Assembly: GCF_000429545.1 (NCBI RefSeq)
Contig: NZ_AUCB01000005.1
Location: forward strand, 1 to 64,000
Length of the DNA: 64,000 nucleotides
Source of the DNA: Arenibacter certesii DSM 19833
Lineage (GTDB): Bacteria; Bacteroidota; Bacteroidia; Flavobacteriales; Flavobacteriaceae
Direction: 5' to 3'
The notes beneath the pieces are model-generated. The model did not search any database. It was given only the letters and a program-made list of their open reading frames with translations, and had not been told where the DNA came from. Of the stretch, positions 54,771 through 63,896 are shown piece by piece. The translations under genes were made by a program, and so were the position numbers. Position 1 is the first letter of the stretch. Each line of letters begins with the position of its first letter.

Positions 54771-55982
54771 TCATTTATATTCCTTTACCCATTCTAGAGG
54801 AAATGCAACATGCTTAATAGTCTTATTTCCTTTGATATGATATGAATACGTAATATGGATTAAGCCATCCTTGGACTGAATCATGGACGGATAGGAAAAA
54901 GACCCTTCTTTGTTAACCTCATTTTCCAGGTTTCGGGTCCACTTCCATGTTTTACCTTCATCATCGGATACGCTTACAGCCAGACTATACCTTCCCGATT
55001 CAATATCATTATAGACCATAATCCAATTCCCATTCTTTAGTACAATGGTTTCTACGCTGGTACCAGGATTAGGGATTTTAGATTCGCTGGCATGGGTCCA
55101 AGAATAACCTTCATCCTTAGAAGTACTTTCCAAAATACGACCGGGAGCATCTCCATTATCGCGCATATAGGCAACTAGGCTTCCATCTTTCTTTTGTACA
55201 ATACTAGGCTGAATATTACCATAGCCCACAATAGGCAAGCTCGGTTGCCAGGTAGCCCCATTATCATCTGAAATACCAATTAAGGAGAGGTTATAGCCAT
55301 CCGAATAAAGTGGTAGGAGAATACGACCAGAAGGGAGTACTGTGGGATGAATACGGGTCATCCATCCCGTTTCTTTTTTGGTTTTATCCTTAGCGGCTTC
55401 TATGATCATGCTTTCGTAATTTGGCGCAAATTCTGCCCATGTTAGCCCACGGGAAGGCATCGCCTCAAATTGTTCCTCGATAGTTTTTTCAAAGGCTTCA
55501 TCGGGTTTTAATAAAATAACATCTTGCCATTCCCATTTTGGAATTTCAGCTTTCATATAATCCGAAGCCACCTTATATTTCAAAATGGATCTTTCCCATC
55601 TATTCGCCTGAACCACGACCCAGAAGAGGTATAATTTATCTTTCGCATCCAAAAAAAGCACTGGGTTGCAATCTGGTTGACCGGGAGTGTCCGCGAGTAG
55701 AAAAGGTGCACTCCACTTCTTGCTTCCTTTTTTTAGTCTAGAACCATTTATTACAACGTCATTGGAATTACGTTCCCCTGAACCTTGAAACCAACTGGAT
55801 AATAGGTCTCCGTTAGGAAGTTCCACTATAGAGCTTGCGTGGACATGCTGCCCTTGAAAAGGGAAAATATATTCTTCCCCATACCGCTGTTTTTGAGAAA
55901 ACAGACTAACGGATATAAAAAATAAACCAATAAAATATCGGAAGGGCGCTGACGAATTTTGGATGGTACTAATTAGCTTCAT
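54771..55982 (-). CDS. Secreted BNR-repeat hydrolase (sialidase-like)
   Basis: The 403-residue protein is exported (hydrophobic segment about 17-29, ending LFSQ) and carries a six-bladed propeller of the BNR_2 type. Three Asp boxes are visible: SDDNGATW, SKDEGYSW and SDDEGKTW. Candidate active-site parts are HASSIVELPNGDLLSSWFQG and WMTRIHPTVLPSGRILLPLY. The FRIP arginine motif of GH33 sialidases is absent, so exo-sialidase activity is not established; related BNR_2 proteins act on other acidic sugars. It lies 205 bases after susD and probably belongs to the same locus. Confidence 0.82.
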   Translation of the reverse strand: MKLISTIQNSSAPFRYFIGLFFISVSLFSQKQRYGEEYIFPFQGQHVHASSIVELPNGDLLSSWFQGSGERNSNDVVINGSRLKKGSKKWSAPFLLADTPGQPDCNPVLFLDAKDKLYLFWVVVQANRWERSILKYKVASDYMKAEIPKWEWQDVILLKPDEAFEKTIEEQFEAMPSRGLTWAEFAPNYESMIIEAAKDKTKKETGWMTRIHPTVLPSGRILLPLYSDGYNLSLIGISDDNGATWQPSLPIVGYGNIQPSIVQKKDGSLVAYMRDNGDAPGRILESTSKDEGYSWTHASESKIPNPGTSVETIVLKNGNWIMVYNDIESGRYSLAVSVSDDEGKTWKWTRNLENEVNKEGSFSYPSMIQSKDGLIHITYSYHIKGNKTIKHVAFPLEWVKEYK

Positions 55983-56187
55983 TTTATAAATTTAGAAATT
56001 GATTATTGTTCAATGATTTTGATGGCAAATAATAAAAAAGAGGATGTTTAAATACAGTATGATTTATGTGTTGAGCTCAATGGAAATTGGTTAATATTTA
56101 ACCAATACAATTTTCCAACTTTGCTAAAACGAACATCAAAATCTACATTTAAACTCCCTCCTTACTTATTGAAAAAACAAAAAAAAA

Positions 56188-57849
56188 TCAATAAGGTTTA
56201 CCTGTACCTTGTAGAACCCACATTTTAGACCATGCACTGTTATTACTGGTATCTTCTCCCTTAAACTGAGTGGCATCGAGCTTGCTTATTGCGGCATCGG
56301 CATTTTCAGAATTGGTGTCAATCTCATTGATATGATAATAAAACCTCAAGGGTAATGCATCTCGTTTAGAAGCCTCGCCGGTCTGTAAATTTGGGAAACC
56401 TGTTCTCCTATAATCAAACCATGCTTCTGCTGCGGAAGTCCAGTTTGCTATCCACTTTTGCAGCATAATATCTTCTAGACCTCCGTAGCGAGCACCTGTA
56501 ATATAATCGTTATAACTACCTCCTACGCCCCAAGTTTCCAAGGATTGCTTAATACCTTCATTATAATGGCCCTCTGGACTACCAGACACCCAACCTTTGA
56601 GTGCTGCTTCCGCCAAAATAAAATGAACCTCAGCTGCAGATAACAAACGAGCTTTTAATAAGGGCCCCTTTGCTTCTTTATAAATATCATTTAACTGTGA
56701 AACATGTGGATTAAATGAACCTTGTTTAAATTCCTTCTTTAAGTTAAAAGCAGGACCCAAGGTGATAGCAGTTGGCAATCCAATATAATCCTTAGCATAA
56801 TTTACTGGCACTCCCACCACATCTTCATATGCATCCACAATATCTTGGGAAACATGCCTTTCTCCATCCAGCATATAATCCGTACCATCTGGTGCCCCTG
56901 CATCCAAAACCAGGGGTATACCCACTTTATTCGCCCATACCCCTAATCTTGGATCATCCAAAGATTTTAATACCTCCACTAAGGTTTCTGCTATTTTAAT
57001 TCTAAAATACGCTCCTTGGGAATCTGTGTCAAACTTAGTATTAGTAGGCCAAGAATCGTTCCCAGTATTACCTACATATGCCATAGCCGCATCATCCGCT
57101 GCGTTCAAGATCAAAGGATATTGCCCTGGGTTGGTAGTTATTCTTTTGATGCCATCTTCTGCCAAACCTGGCTCTTTTTCGGACAGTCTCATATAATACC
57201 TTAACGCCAGCGAATTAGCAAATTTTCTCCATTTCGCAACGCTCCCCGCGTAAAGTACATCTTGAGCCCCCTTAATTCCAAAATAGGAATCTTGACTTTT
57301 AGACAACAACGTATTAGCCCTAGCAAGATCGTCTAGGATTCCAAGATAGATATCTTTTTGATCGTCAAAGGCCGCATCAAAAAATGCTGCTCCTTCATTT
57401 CCTCTGAGCGCTTCAGAATAGGGAGCATCTCCCCACAGATCTGTAATCATTCCAAATAAATAAGCTCTCATAACCAGTCCTAATCCAAGGTGGAATTCTA
57501 AATTCTCACTCTCCGCCTTTTGAATTAAGGTTTTGTTATTGGTTAGAATGCTATACAGGCCATTCCAACTATGGGAGTCATTGCTCCAATCATAGGTATT
57601 ATGTCCTCCGGACCACCCGTCTTTTTGTGTGTGTTGCATTACCCCCGCCAAATCACCGAAACCTAGATTCAGGGTGTTTTTTGCGGCACCTGTTATTACC
57701 GTCGGTACCAATAAATTAGGTTCCACGGTTTCTGCACTTATTTGATTTGGGTTTTCATTTAACTCTTCCAAACCATGGCAGGACACCAAAAAGGCAAGGC
57801 CGATTAACATTACAGCAACTTTATTTCTTATGTGATACATCATGATCAT
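56188..57849 (-). CDS. SusD/RagB-family outer-membrane nutrient-binding lipoprotein
   Basis: The 553-residue surface lipoprotein is the partner of the SusC pore. Lipobox FLVSC is near residue 24, followed by NENPNQISAETVEPNLLVP, the signature of the SusD-like type 2 group. It has the TPR-like helical body (GLGLVMRAYLFGMITDLWGD) and the C-terminal KWIANWTSAAEAWFDYRRTGFP. Ligand unknown. It follows susC by 11 bases. Two earlier in-frame ATGs lie within four codons of the start chosen here. Confidence 0.94.
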   Translation of the reverse strand: MIMMYHIRNKVAVMLIGLAFLVSCHGLEELNENPNQISAETVEPNLLVPTVITGAAKNTLNLGFGDLAGVMQHTQKDGWSGGHNTYDWSNDSHSWNGLYSILTNNKTLIQKAESENLEFHLGLGLVMRAYLFGMITDLWGDAPYSEALRGNEGAAFFDAAFDDQKDIYLGILDDLARANTLLSKSQDSYFGIKGAQDVLYAGSVAKWRKFANSLALRYYMRLSEKEPGLAEDGIKRITTNPGQYPLILNAADDAAMAYVGNTGNDSWPTNTKFDTDSQGAYFRIKIAETLVEVLKSLDDPRLGVWANKVGIPLVLDAGAPDGTDYMLDGERHVSQDIVDAYEDVVGVPVNYAKDYIGLPTAITLGPAFNLKKEFKQGSFNPHVSQLNDIYKEAKGPLLKARLLSAAEVHFILAEAALKGWVSGSPEGHYNEGIKQSLETWGVGGSYNDYITGARYGGLEDIMLQKWIANWTSAAEAWFDYRRTGFPNLQTGEASKRDALPLRFYYHINEIDTNSENADAAISKLDATQFKGEDTSNNSAWSKMWVLQGTGKPY

Positions 57850-57860
57850 AGTTTTATTAT

Positions 57861-60800
57861 TTAAAATGTGATACCAATTTTAAACCCTACCGGGATCACC
57901 CATGGATCTACGTTATAGCGCTCAATACCTTGTTTAAATTGTGTACCGCGTTTGTCTTGCCCAGATTCTGCCTGATATGCCCTTTCGGGATCTATTCCGA
58001 AAGCCGAATCCTTAGTCCACAACATAATGTTCCTACTATATACCGAAAGGGTTACATTGTGTAGTCCGGCCCTATCTACAAATATACGGGGGAGATCATA
58101 GCCCAAGGATATTTCTCTTAGCTTGATGAAGTCTGCATCGAACATATGGGGAGTTCCAAAATCCCATGCATTGGCAACTGAAAAGGGGATAAAACTGGTG
58201 CCTTCCAAGCCAAGGTTCTCTCTTTCCAATATAAAGTTGCCATTTTCATCGTGATACCCTACCACACCAGCGTTAAAGACCCCATCATAGACAACGCTAC
58301 CCCCTAATGCTTCTGGGAACCCACCATTTCCTGGAGGTCCTCCAATGGATATAAAATTCTCTCCATAAATTAATAAGTCGGCATTGTCCAGCACCCAATC
58401 CTTTAATTCCTGTCCAGTAGAAGAAATCCCGGGATTGATTAAATTATCCAATAATTGCTGACTATATCCATCCTCGGTCATATACCTGGAAGTTTGGGAC
58501 ATATACTGTCCTCCAGAGCGCCAATCGAAGGTTAAATTCAGTGTAAAATTCTTATAGGACAGACTACTCTGTAATCCCATAATAAAGTCAGGATTATAAT
58601 TCCCCACCTTTACGCGTTCTTCTTCTGCCAGCCATTCGGCATCCTCACCTTCACCTAGCAAAGGGTATCCAAAATAGGGAGAACTAGTATCTGTTACTCT
58701 TTTTATTTTGGGAGAATAAAGATTACCCACTAGGCCATCTTCCCCAGTAGCGGGACTGGCAACATAACCCCTAGAGACACTTTTATTATCGCTCCAGAAT
58801 TCAATATAATCTATCCCTTCGGCAAGCGCTTTTATCTTGGATTCATTGGTGGTGAAATTTAGGTTTAGATCCCAATTTAAATTTTCTGTACTAATTGGGG
58901 CAAGCCCTAAAGAAAATTCATAGCCCTTACTTTCTAGAACCCCCGCATTTATGCTTACACTGCTATATCCCGATGAACCTGGAATTGGCACACTGGGAAC
59001 GATTTGATTTTTGTTTTCCACCGTATAATAGGTCCCCTCAAAACGAACCCTATTATTAAAGAGGGCTAGATCTAAACCAAATTCCTTGGAGGTTGCCTCC
59101 TCAGGTTCCAAGCTTGGGGTGCTTAATCCTCCCGAAGCACTATACAAGATTGCATTAGCCCATTGGCCAGCGTTGTTATAATAGGCTCCCAATTGATAAG
59201 GACTGGTGTCGTTCCCTACCCGGGCCCACCCTCCTCTTAATTTAAACAGATTCATTTTGGGAATATTGACCACTTCGCTCAATAAAAAACTTAATGAAGC
59301 TGATGGATAAAAATAAGAACGATTATCTATGGGCAAGGTACTGGACCAATCGTTCCGCGCCGTAACATCCAAATACAGCATATCCTTAAATCCGAAATTG
59401 GCAAGACCGTAAACACTATTGATTGCTCTTTCACTTAAATAACTAGAATATTCCAAAGCAGTTGGTGCTATATTTTTCACCGTAAACAGATCGGGTACTA
59501 TTAGTCCAACCCTAGATGCTGCAGAATTACTGAGGCCACTACTTTTTTGATACATTAAATTACCCCCTGCGGAAATACTAACATCAAGATCCCCATAATC
59601 CTTGGCATAGGTGGCCAGTAAATCCACATTGGTCTCCAACCCATCCGATTTAGCAATACCATAGGTCCCATTATTAGGTTCATTATTATACCCAGGAGAC
59701 ATTTTGGTTTCTTGCGTCTGATTGTAACTGTTCAGGTTATAACTGGTTCTAATATTGAAATCAGAGGATAGTTGCCAGTCCAAGGCCATATTACCAAAAA
59801 TACGGTAGCGAGAATTGCTGTTGTTTATCCCATACGCCAAAAAATAGGGATTATTATAATCCTCGGAGATACTGAGTACGTCTGTACCTGGAAGATCATA
59901 ATCCTTAATACTCCGTATATCTATATTGGCAGGCATGGCATATGCCCATTGTAAAGGATTTGCTCCTCTATTGGATGCTGGCCTATTATCTGAAAAGCTA
60001 TGCACCACATTTACGTGGGTACTTATGATTAGTTTTTGATTAAAATTTGACGATGCTGAAAGGGAAAAACTGTTTCTATTGACATCGGAATTGGGAACAA
60101 GTCCTTTATTCTCCATATTGGTTACCCCTAACCTATAATTAAGCGCTTCTGTACTGTTGGTCACCGTAAGGCTATTGGATGTAGTAATTCCCGTTTGCAA
60201 GAAATTCTTAATATTGTTGGGGTAAGACCTGAGTTCGGTAGGTATGCGAACGCCATTGGCATCTAATGGTGCGTTCCATTGTACCGCATAATACCCTTTA
60301 TCCAATTCTGGACCGGAATTACCTCCAGACAAGGATATTTCGGGTAGAATATTACTTCCTCCCTGGGATTCTGGGGAGAAAGAAAAATACCCAGAAGCAA
60401 ATCTCGTCTGCTGTTTTAAATATTTATAAGGAACATCGAAAACGGTACTGGACGAAAAGGAGACTTTCATTTTTTCCTTATCCTTTGCTCTCTTAGTAGT
60501 AATCAATACCACACCATTACCAGCTCTGGAACCATAAAGTGCCGCAGCACTAGGTCCTTTTAATATACTTACATCCTCTATACTCTCAGGATCCAAATCC
60601 GAAATAGCGTTCCCGTAATCTACTCGGTTATCCCTACCAAAACCGCCAACGTTATTAACCGAGTTGGCAATTGGCACCCCATCTATTACAAAAAGCGGCT
60701 GGTTATCCGAACTCAATGAAATAGCGCCTCTTATCACCATACTTACAGAGGAACCAGTACCTCCGGTAGCGTTTAGGGTTACCCCTGCTACTTTCCCAGA

Positions 60801-61262
60801 GAGGGAATTTAATACGTTCTCTTGGGCCACACGGGTAAGTTCTTCGCCTGCGACATTTTCTACAGAATACCCTAAGGATTTTTCTGCCCTTTTAATACCA
60901 AGTGCAGTAACAACCACCTCATCTAGGTTTTCCGCACTGGTTTCCAAAACTATATTAATAGTTGCTCTACCATTTATGGGTGTCTCGGTTGGCTTATATC
61001 CCAAATAAGAATAGACCAAAACACTATTGCTTGAAGGTACATTAATACTATAATTTCCATCAAAGTCGGTAGACACCCCCTGGGTGGTACCCTTAACTAG
61101 TATGGTTACTCCAGGTAAGGGAGTTCCGTCATCCCATGACGAAACATTACCCGATACCGTATGTTGACCTGATTGTGCCGATAGTGCAGCCGTGCTTAGG
61201 AACAACAGCAGCAAACAAACTTGTCCAACTATCGGTTTTAGATAATTTATGTAATTGTTCAT
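57861..61262 (-). CDS. SusC/RagA-family TonB-dependent outer-membrane transporter
   Basis: The 1133-residue importer has a signal peptide (hydrophobic 14-29, ending ALSAQ) and a carboxypeptidase-regulatory-like domain (about 36-110: VSGNVSSWDDGTPLPGVTILVKGTTQGV over two stretches). The DEVVVTALGIKR TonB-box/linker precedes a plug domain (about 130-255) and a 22-strand barrel ending in ITF. No N-terminal STN signalling domain is present, so it probably does not drive an anti-sigma cascade. With SusD it forms the lid-gated glycan or peptide importer. It follows the PKD lipoprotein gene by 63 bases. Confidence 0.95.
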   Translation of the reverse strand: MNNYINYLKPIVGQVCLLLLFLSTAALSAQSGQHTVSGNVSSWDDGTPLPGVTILVKGTTQGVSTDFDGNYSINVPSSNSVLVYSYLGYKPTETPINGRATINIVLETSAENLDEVVVTALGIKRAEKSLGYSVENVAGEELTRVAQENVLNSLSGKVAGVTLNATGGTGSSVSMVIRGAISLSSDNQPLFVIDGVPIANSVNNVGGFGRDNRVDYGNAISDLDPESIEDVSILKGPSAAALYGSRAGNGVVLITTKRAKDKEKMKVSFSSSTVFDVPYKYLKQQTRFASGYFSFSPESQGGSNILPEISLSGGNSGPELDKGYYAVQWNAPLDANGVRIPTELRSYPNNIKNFLQTGITTSNSLTVTNSTEALNYRLGVTNMENKGLVPNSDVNRNSFSLSASSNFNQKLIISTHVNVVHSFSDNRPASNRGANPLQWAYAMPANIDIRSIKDYDLPGTDVLSISEDYNNPYFLAYGINNSNSRYRIFGNMALDWQLSSDFNIRTSYNLNSYNQTQETKMSPGYNNEPNNGTYGIAKSDGLETNVDLLATYAKDYGDLDVSISAGGNLMYQKSSGLSNSAASRVGLIVPDLFTVKNIAPTALEYSSYLSERAINSVYGLANFGFKDMLYLDVTARNDWSSTLPIDNRSYFYPSASLSFLLSEVVNIPKMNLFKLRGGWARVGNDTSPYQLGAYYNNAGQWANAILYSASGGLSTPSLEPEEATSKEFGLDLALFNNRVRFEGTYYTVENKNQIVPSVPIPGSSGYSSVSINAGVLESKGYEFSLGLAPISTENLNWDLNLNFTTNESKIKALAEGIDYIEFWSDNKSVSRGYVASPATGEDGLVGNLYSPKIKRVTDTSSPYFGYPLLGEGEDAEWLAEEERVKVGNYNPDFIMGLQSSLSYKNFTLNLTFDWRSGGQYMSQTSRYMTEDGYSQQLLDNLINPGISSTGQELKDWVLDNADLLIYGENFISIGGPPGNGGFPEALGGSVVYDGVFNAGVVGYHDENGNFILERENLGLEGTSFIPFSVANAWDFGTPHMFDADFIKLREISLGYDLPRIFVDRAGLHNVTLSVYSRNIMLWTKDSAFGIDPERAYQAESGQDKRGTQFKQGIERYNVDPWVIPVGFKIGITF

Positions 61263-61325
61263 AAAATTGTTTTGTGGTTGGTTAAATTTTTTCGGAATAT
61301 CCCCGTGTACTAATGATTTAACGGT

Positions 61326-62276
61326 TTATTTCACAACTTCAAAGGTTAAAACCAATGCGTGGGTATTAATTCCAATAGCATCTGTAGATGCTGCCATAAA
61401 CATTGCCGCTCGCATTGTATTATCATTAACTTCCAATAGGATTACTTTCCGTTGGAAATCCATAAAACCCAAAAATTCAGTACCTGAAAAATCAAGGGTA
61501 CTTACTGCTTTATAGGTTAAGGACATACCTGGGCCATATACTGAAGGAACGGTAAAGTCCTCACTTTCCACATAGGTAAACGTTGCGGAGTCATCTGGGG
61601 TATATCGTCCTGTACACAATCCAAAACTTTGATCGGCACTAGGGTTCACAATTCCAGCTCCTCCCGTGGTCACAAATTGGTAGACAAGACCACTGAAAGC
61701 AGCCCCGTCAGCTTTCACATCGTGCTCGTACCTACCATCAAAATGAAAGGTATACTCGTCTTCGTACACCTCCCCTATGCCTAAACCAGCACCCATAATT
61801 CCTGCAGGAAGTGGATTTGGCGCACCGGCAAACGGCGATAATGACGCATCCGCATTAGCGAAATAATCTGAAGCAGAGTGACTACTAGCTAATTTCCAAG
61901 TCTTGCCATTAGTTGCCGTTGGGCCGCCAGTAAGAAGAATATAGGGCGTAAGATCTACGGCCAACTGGATCTCTTTAGTTACAGAACTCCCATTGGCCCC
62001 CGTAGCTGTTAAAGTAGTAGTATAATACCCTCCCGTGGCGTAATTATGTACAGGATTTTTCTCAGTGCTAGTGTTTCCGTCTCCAAAATCCCATGTCCAG
62101 GAGACTGCACTATTCGTTAATCCTTGAAAGGCTACCTTCTTCCCCTTTACGCTATTAAAGATATCCGCAGAGAGCGGAAAACTATCCTTAACCGAATCGT
62201 CTGAGCTACAGGAGGACAAAGACAATAAAAGAGAAAACAGCATTCCAAAAATTACTGTTGTATTTTTTTTCATCAT
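61326..62276 (-). CDS. PKD-domain lipoprotein of the SusCD locus
   Basis: The 316-residue lipoprotein (LSLSSC lipobox near residue 23) carries a PKD domain at about residues 35-110 (SWTWDFGDGNTSTEKNPVHNY is its classic core). It is followed by a beta-sandwich of about 200 residues with no recognised family (LTGGPTATNGKTWKLASSHSA, GEVYEDEYTFHFDGRYEHD). Similar proteins occur upstream of SusCD and act as surface glycan-binding accessory proteins (SusE/F-like in role). It is the first leftward gene of the cluster. Confidence 0.82.
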   Translation of the reverse strand: MMKKNTTVIFGMLFSLLLSLSSCSSDDSVKDSFPLSADIFNSVKGKKVAFQGLTNSAVSWTWDFGDGNTSTEKNPVHNYATGGYYTTTLTATGANGSSVTKEIQLAVDLTPYILLTGGPTATNGKTWKLASSHSASDYFANADASLSPFAGAPNPLPAGIMGAGLGIGEVYEDEYTFHFDGRYEHDVKADGAAFSGLVYQFVTTGGAGIVNPSADQSFGLCTGRYTPDDSATFTYVESEDFTVPSVYGPGMSLTYKAVSTLDFSGTEFLGFMDFQRKVILLEVNDNTMRAAMFMAASTDAIGINTHALVLTFEVVK

Positions 62277-62583
62277 AGGTATTGCTTTTAGTTAAATGTG
62301 TGGTTGGTTAAAATTTCATTTTAAGTATTTAAAAGCTTGTAATCTTCCCCCTACTAACTTGCATTTTCAAATTCTCATTATAATCATAAGATATTAATTA
62401 ATCATCAAACTTAACCTTAATATTTTCATTATAATTCAGCTATTTTATTAAAAACACATTAAATATTAACCTTCGATTTAATTATTTAAATATAATTTTA
62501 CCGAAAAAGTCAATATTCTTAATGTTACGCCTTTGTTTAGAATTACAACTTTTCCTGACTATAATGTTAAATAACGCTATATA
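62277..62583. other. 307-base divergent promoter region of the SusCD locus
   Basis: This very AT-rich stretch separates the leftward cluster from the rightward ceramidase-like gene. CAAACTTA at 62406-62413 reads TAAGTTTG leftward (exact -7 match), giving a leader of roughly 120 bases for the PKD gene. No clear rightward TAnnTTTG is present. Short repeats of ttaatgtt/taaatatt are common. Confidence 0.5.
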
Positions 62584-63885
62584 ATGCTAAATTCTTCACG
62601 ATTTTCCCCGTTGCTATTTAGTCTTCTTTGCTACTGTTTCTCAGTTGGGCTACAGTCTCAGCATCTTAAGGTTGGAGCAGCTATGCGAATGATTACGCCA
62701 GACCCTCTTATTGCCGTTTCTGGAGGTGTAGGAGTGCCAAAGCCCTCAAATGTTAAAAAAGGCGAACTAACCGTTAGGGCGATGGTCCTAGAAAAGGCAG
62801 GAGAGCGAATTGCAATAGTGAATATAGATAACCTGGGCTGGCCCGCTGCCCTTGGAAACAGAACAAAGGCATTGATTAAAGGCATTCCTGCAGAAAATAT
62901 TGTAATTGGAGCAACCCACACCCACAGTGCGCCAGATGCGTATGCCTTCCCTGATAAAACAGGAAAGACTACCGCAGATCTAGCTTATTTAGACTGGTGC
63001 GTTATACAAATGGCAGAGGCAATAAATGAAGCTATTGAAAGTTTAGAATCCGCTTATCTAAAAATTACAGTTGGAGAAGTAATGGGTAAAATTGCTTACA
63101 ACTATTATGCACCACAACTCTATGACCCTAGATGTGGGGTAATACAAGCGCTTGGCACTTCTGGAAAAAATAAAGACAAGCCTATTGTCACCTTGATAAA
63201 TTATGCGATTCACCCTGAAGTTATAGGTAATAATCAAAAAATATTGAGTCCAGATCTAATTGGTCCGTTATATGATCGTATTACCTCCAAGACCCAAGGA
63301 ATGGCCCTTTTTATGAACGGGGCGCAAGGAGGTATGGTCACGGCAGACAATAGATTAGATAATGGCAAGGAGGCAAACGATTGGGAAGAGTGTATTAGAA
63401 TAGGTAATTTATTGGCAGATGAAGCCTTACGTTTATTATCGGATGCAAAACCCCAGCTCGATCCGCAAATGTTCGTACAGAGCAAACAAGTCATTTTTCC
63501 AATTGAATCTGAAATGATGCGTTTTATACTAAACAACTCTCCATTAAGCACGGGAACTTCTGATGACGGTAAAATTTCAACCGCTATTACGCTTTTAAAT
63601 ATAGGTACTGCCCAGGTTCTAACCATCCCCGGCGAAGCCTTACCCAATATTGGTTATTATCTAAAGCGAAAGATGCCTACAGATCATTCTTTCCTGTTTG
63701 GGTTGACTAATGATGCTTTTGGTTATATCTTAACCAAAGAAGATTATAACAGTTTTAAGCGATACGAATATATTACCAAGACTAGTTTAGGAGAAATGAC
63801 CGGTGAAATCTTGGTTACGGAATTACTGGAACTCATTAATAAAAGTCCATTACCAGACAGCATTAAAACATACTCATCCAATTAA
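62584..63885 (+). CDS. Neutral ceramidase-fold secreted protein
   Basis: The 433-residue protein has a signal peptide (hydrophobic 8-22, then LQSQ) and the neutral/alkaline ceramidase N-terminal domain pattern. Metal ligands match the family: His112/His114 in THTHSAPD, His210 in NYAIHPE, Glu351 in TIPGEALP and Tyr381 in NDAFGYI. At the place of the ceramidase nucleophile Ser, the sequence is NGAQGGMVT (246-253) and no equivalent Ser is seen. The C-terminal immunoglobulin-like domain of true ceramidases is also missing. It is divergent from the SusCD cluster and followed by a lipoprotein gene 11 bases on. Confidence 0.82.
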   Translation: MLNSSRFSPLLFSLLCYCFSVGLQSQHLKVGAAMRMITPDPLIAVSGGVGVPKPSNVKKGELTVRAMVLEKAGERIAIVNIDNLGWPAALGNRTKALIKGIPAENIVIGATHTHSAPDAYAFPDKTGKTTADLAYLDWCVIQMAEAINEAIESLESAYLKITVGEVMGKIAYNYYAPQLYDPRCGVIQALGTSGKNKDKPIVTLINYAIHPEVIGNNQKILSPDLIGPLYDRITSKTQGMALFMNGAQGGMVTADNRLDNGKEANDWEECIRIGNLLADEALRLLSDAKPQLDPQMFVQSKQVIFPIESEMMRFILNNSPLSTGTSDDGKISTAITLLNIGTAQVLTIPGEALPNIGYYLKRKMPTDHSFLFGLTNDAFGYILTKEDYNSFKRYEYITKTSLGEMTGEILVTELLELINKSPLPDSIKTYSSN

Positions 63886-63896
63886 AACAAATAGCA

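Noticed and set aside
54771-55982. Naming the BNR protein nanH
   Set aside because: FRIP motif and a full sialidase active site are not evident.
56165-56195. Hairpin overlapping the susD stop codon
   Set aside because: Eight-base arms (cttattga / tcaataag) with a 15-base A-rich loop, but no T tract follows leftward, so it is not called a terminator.
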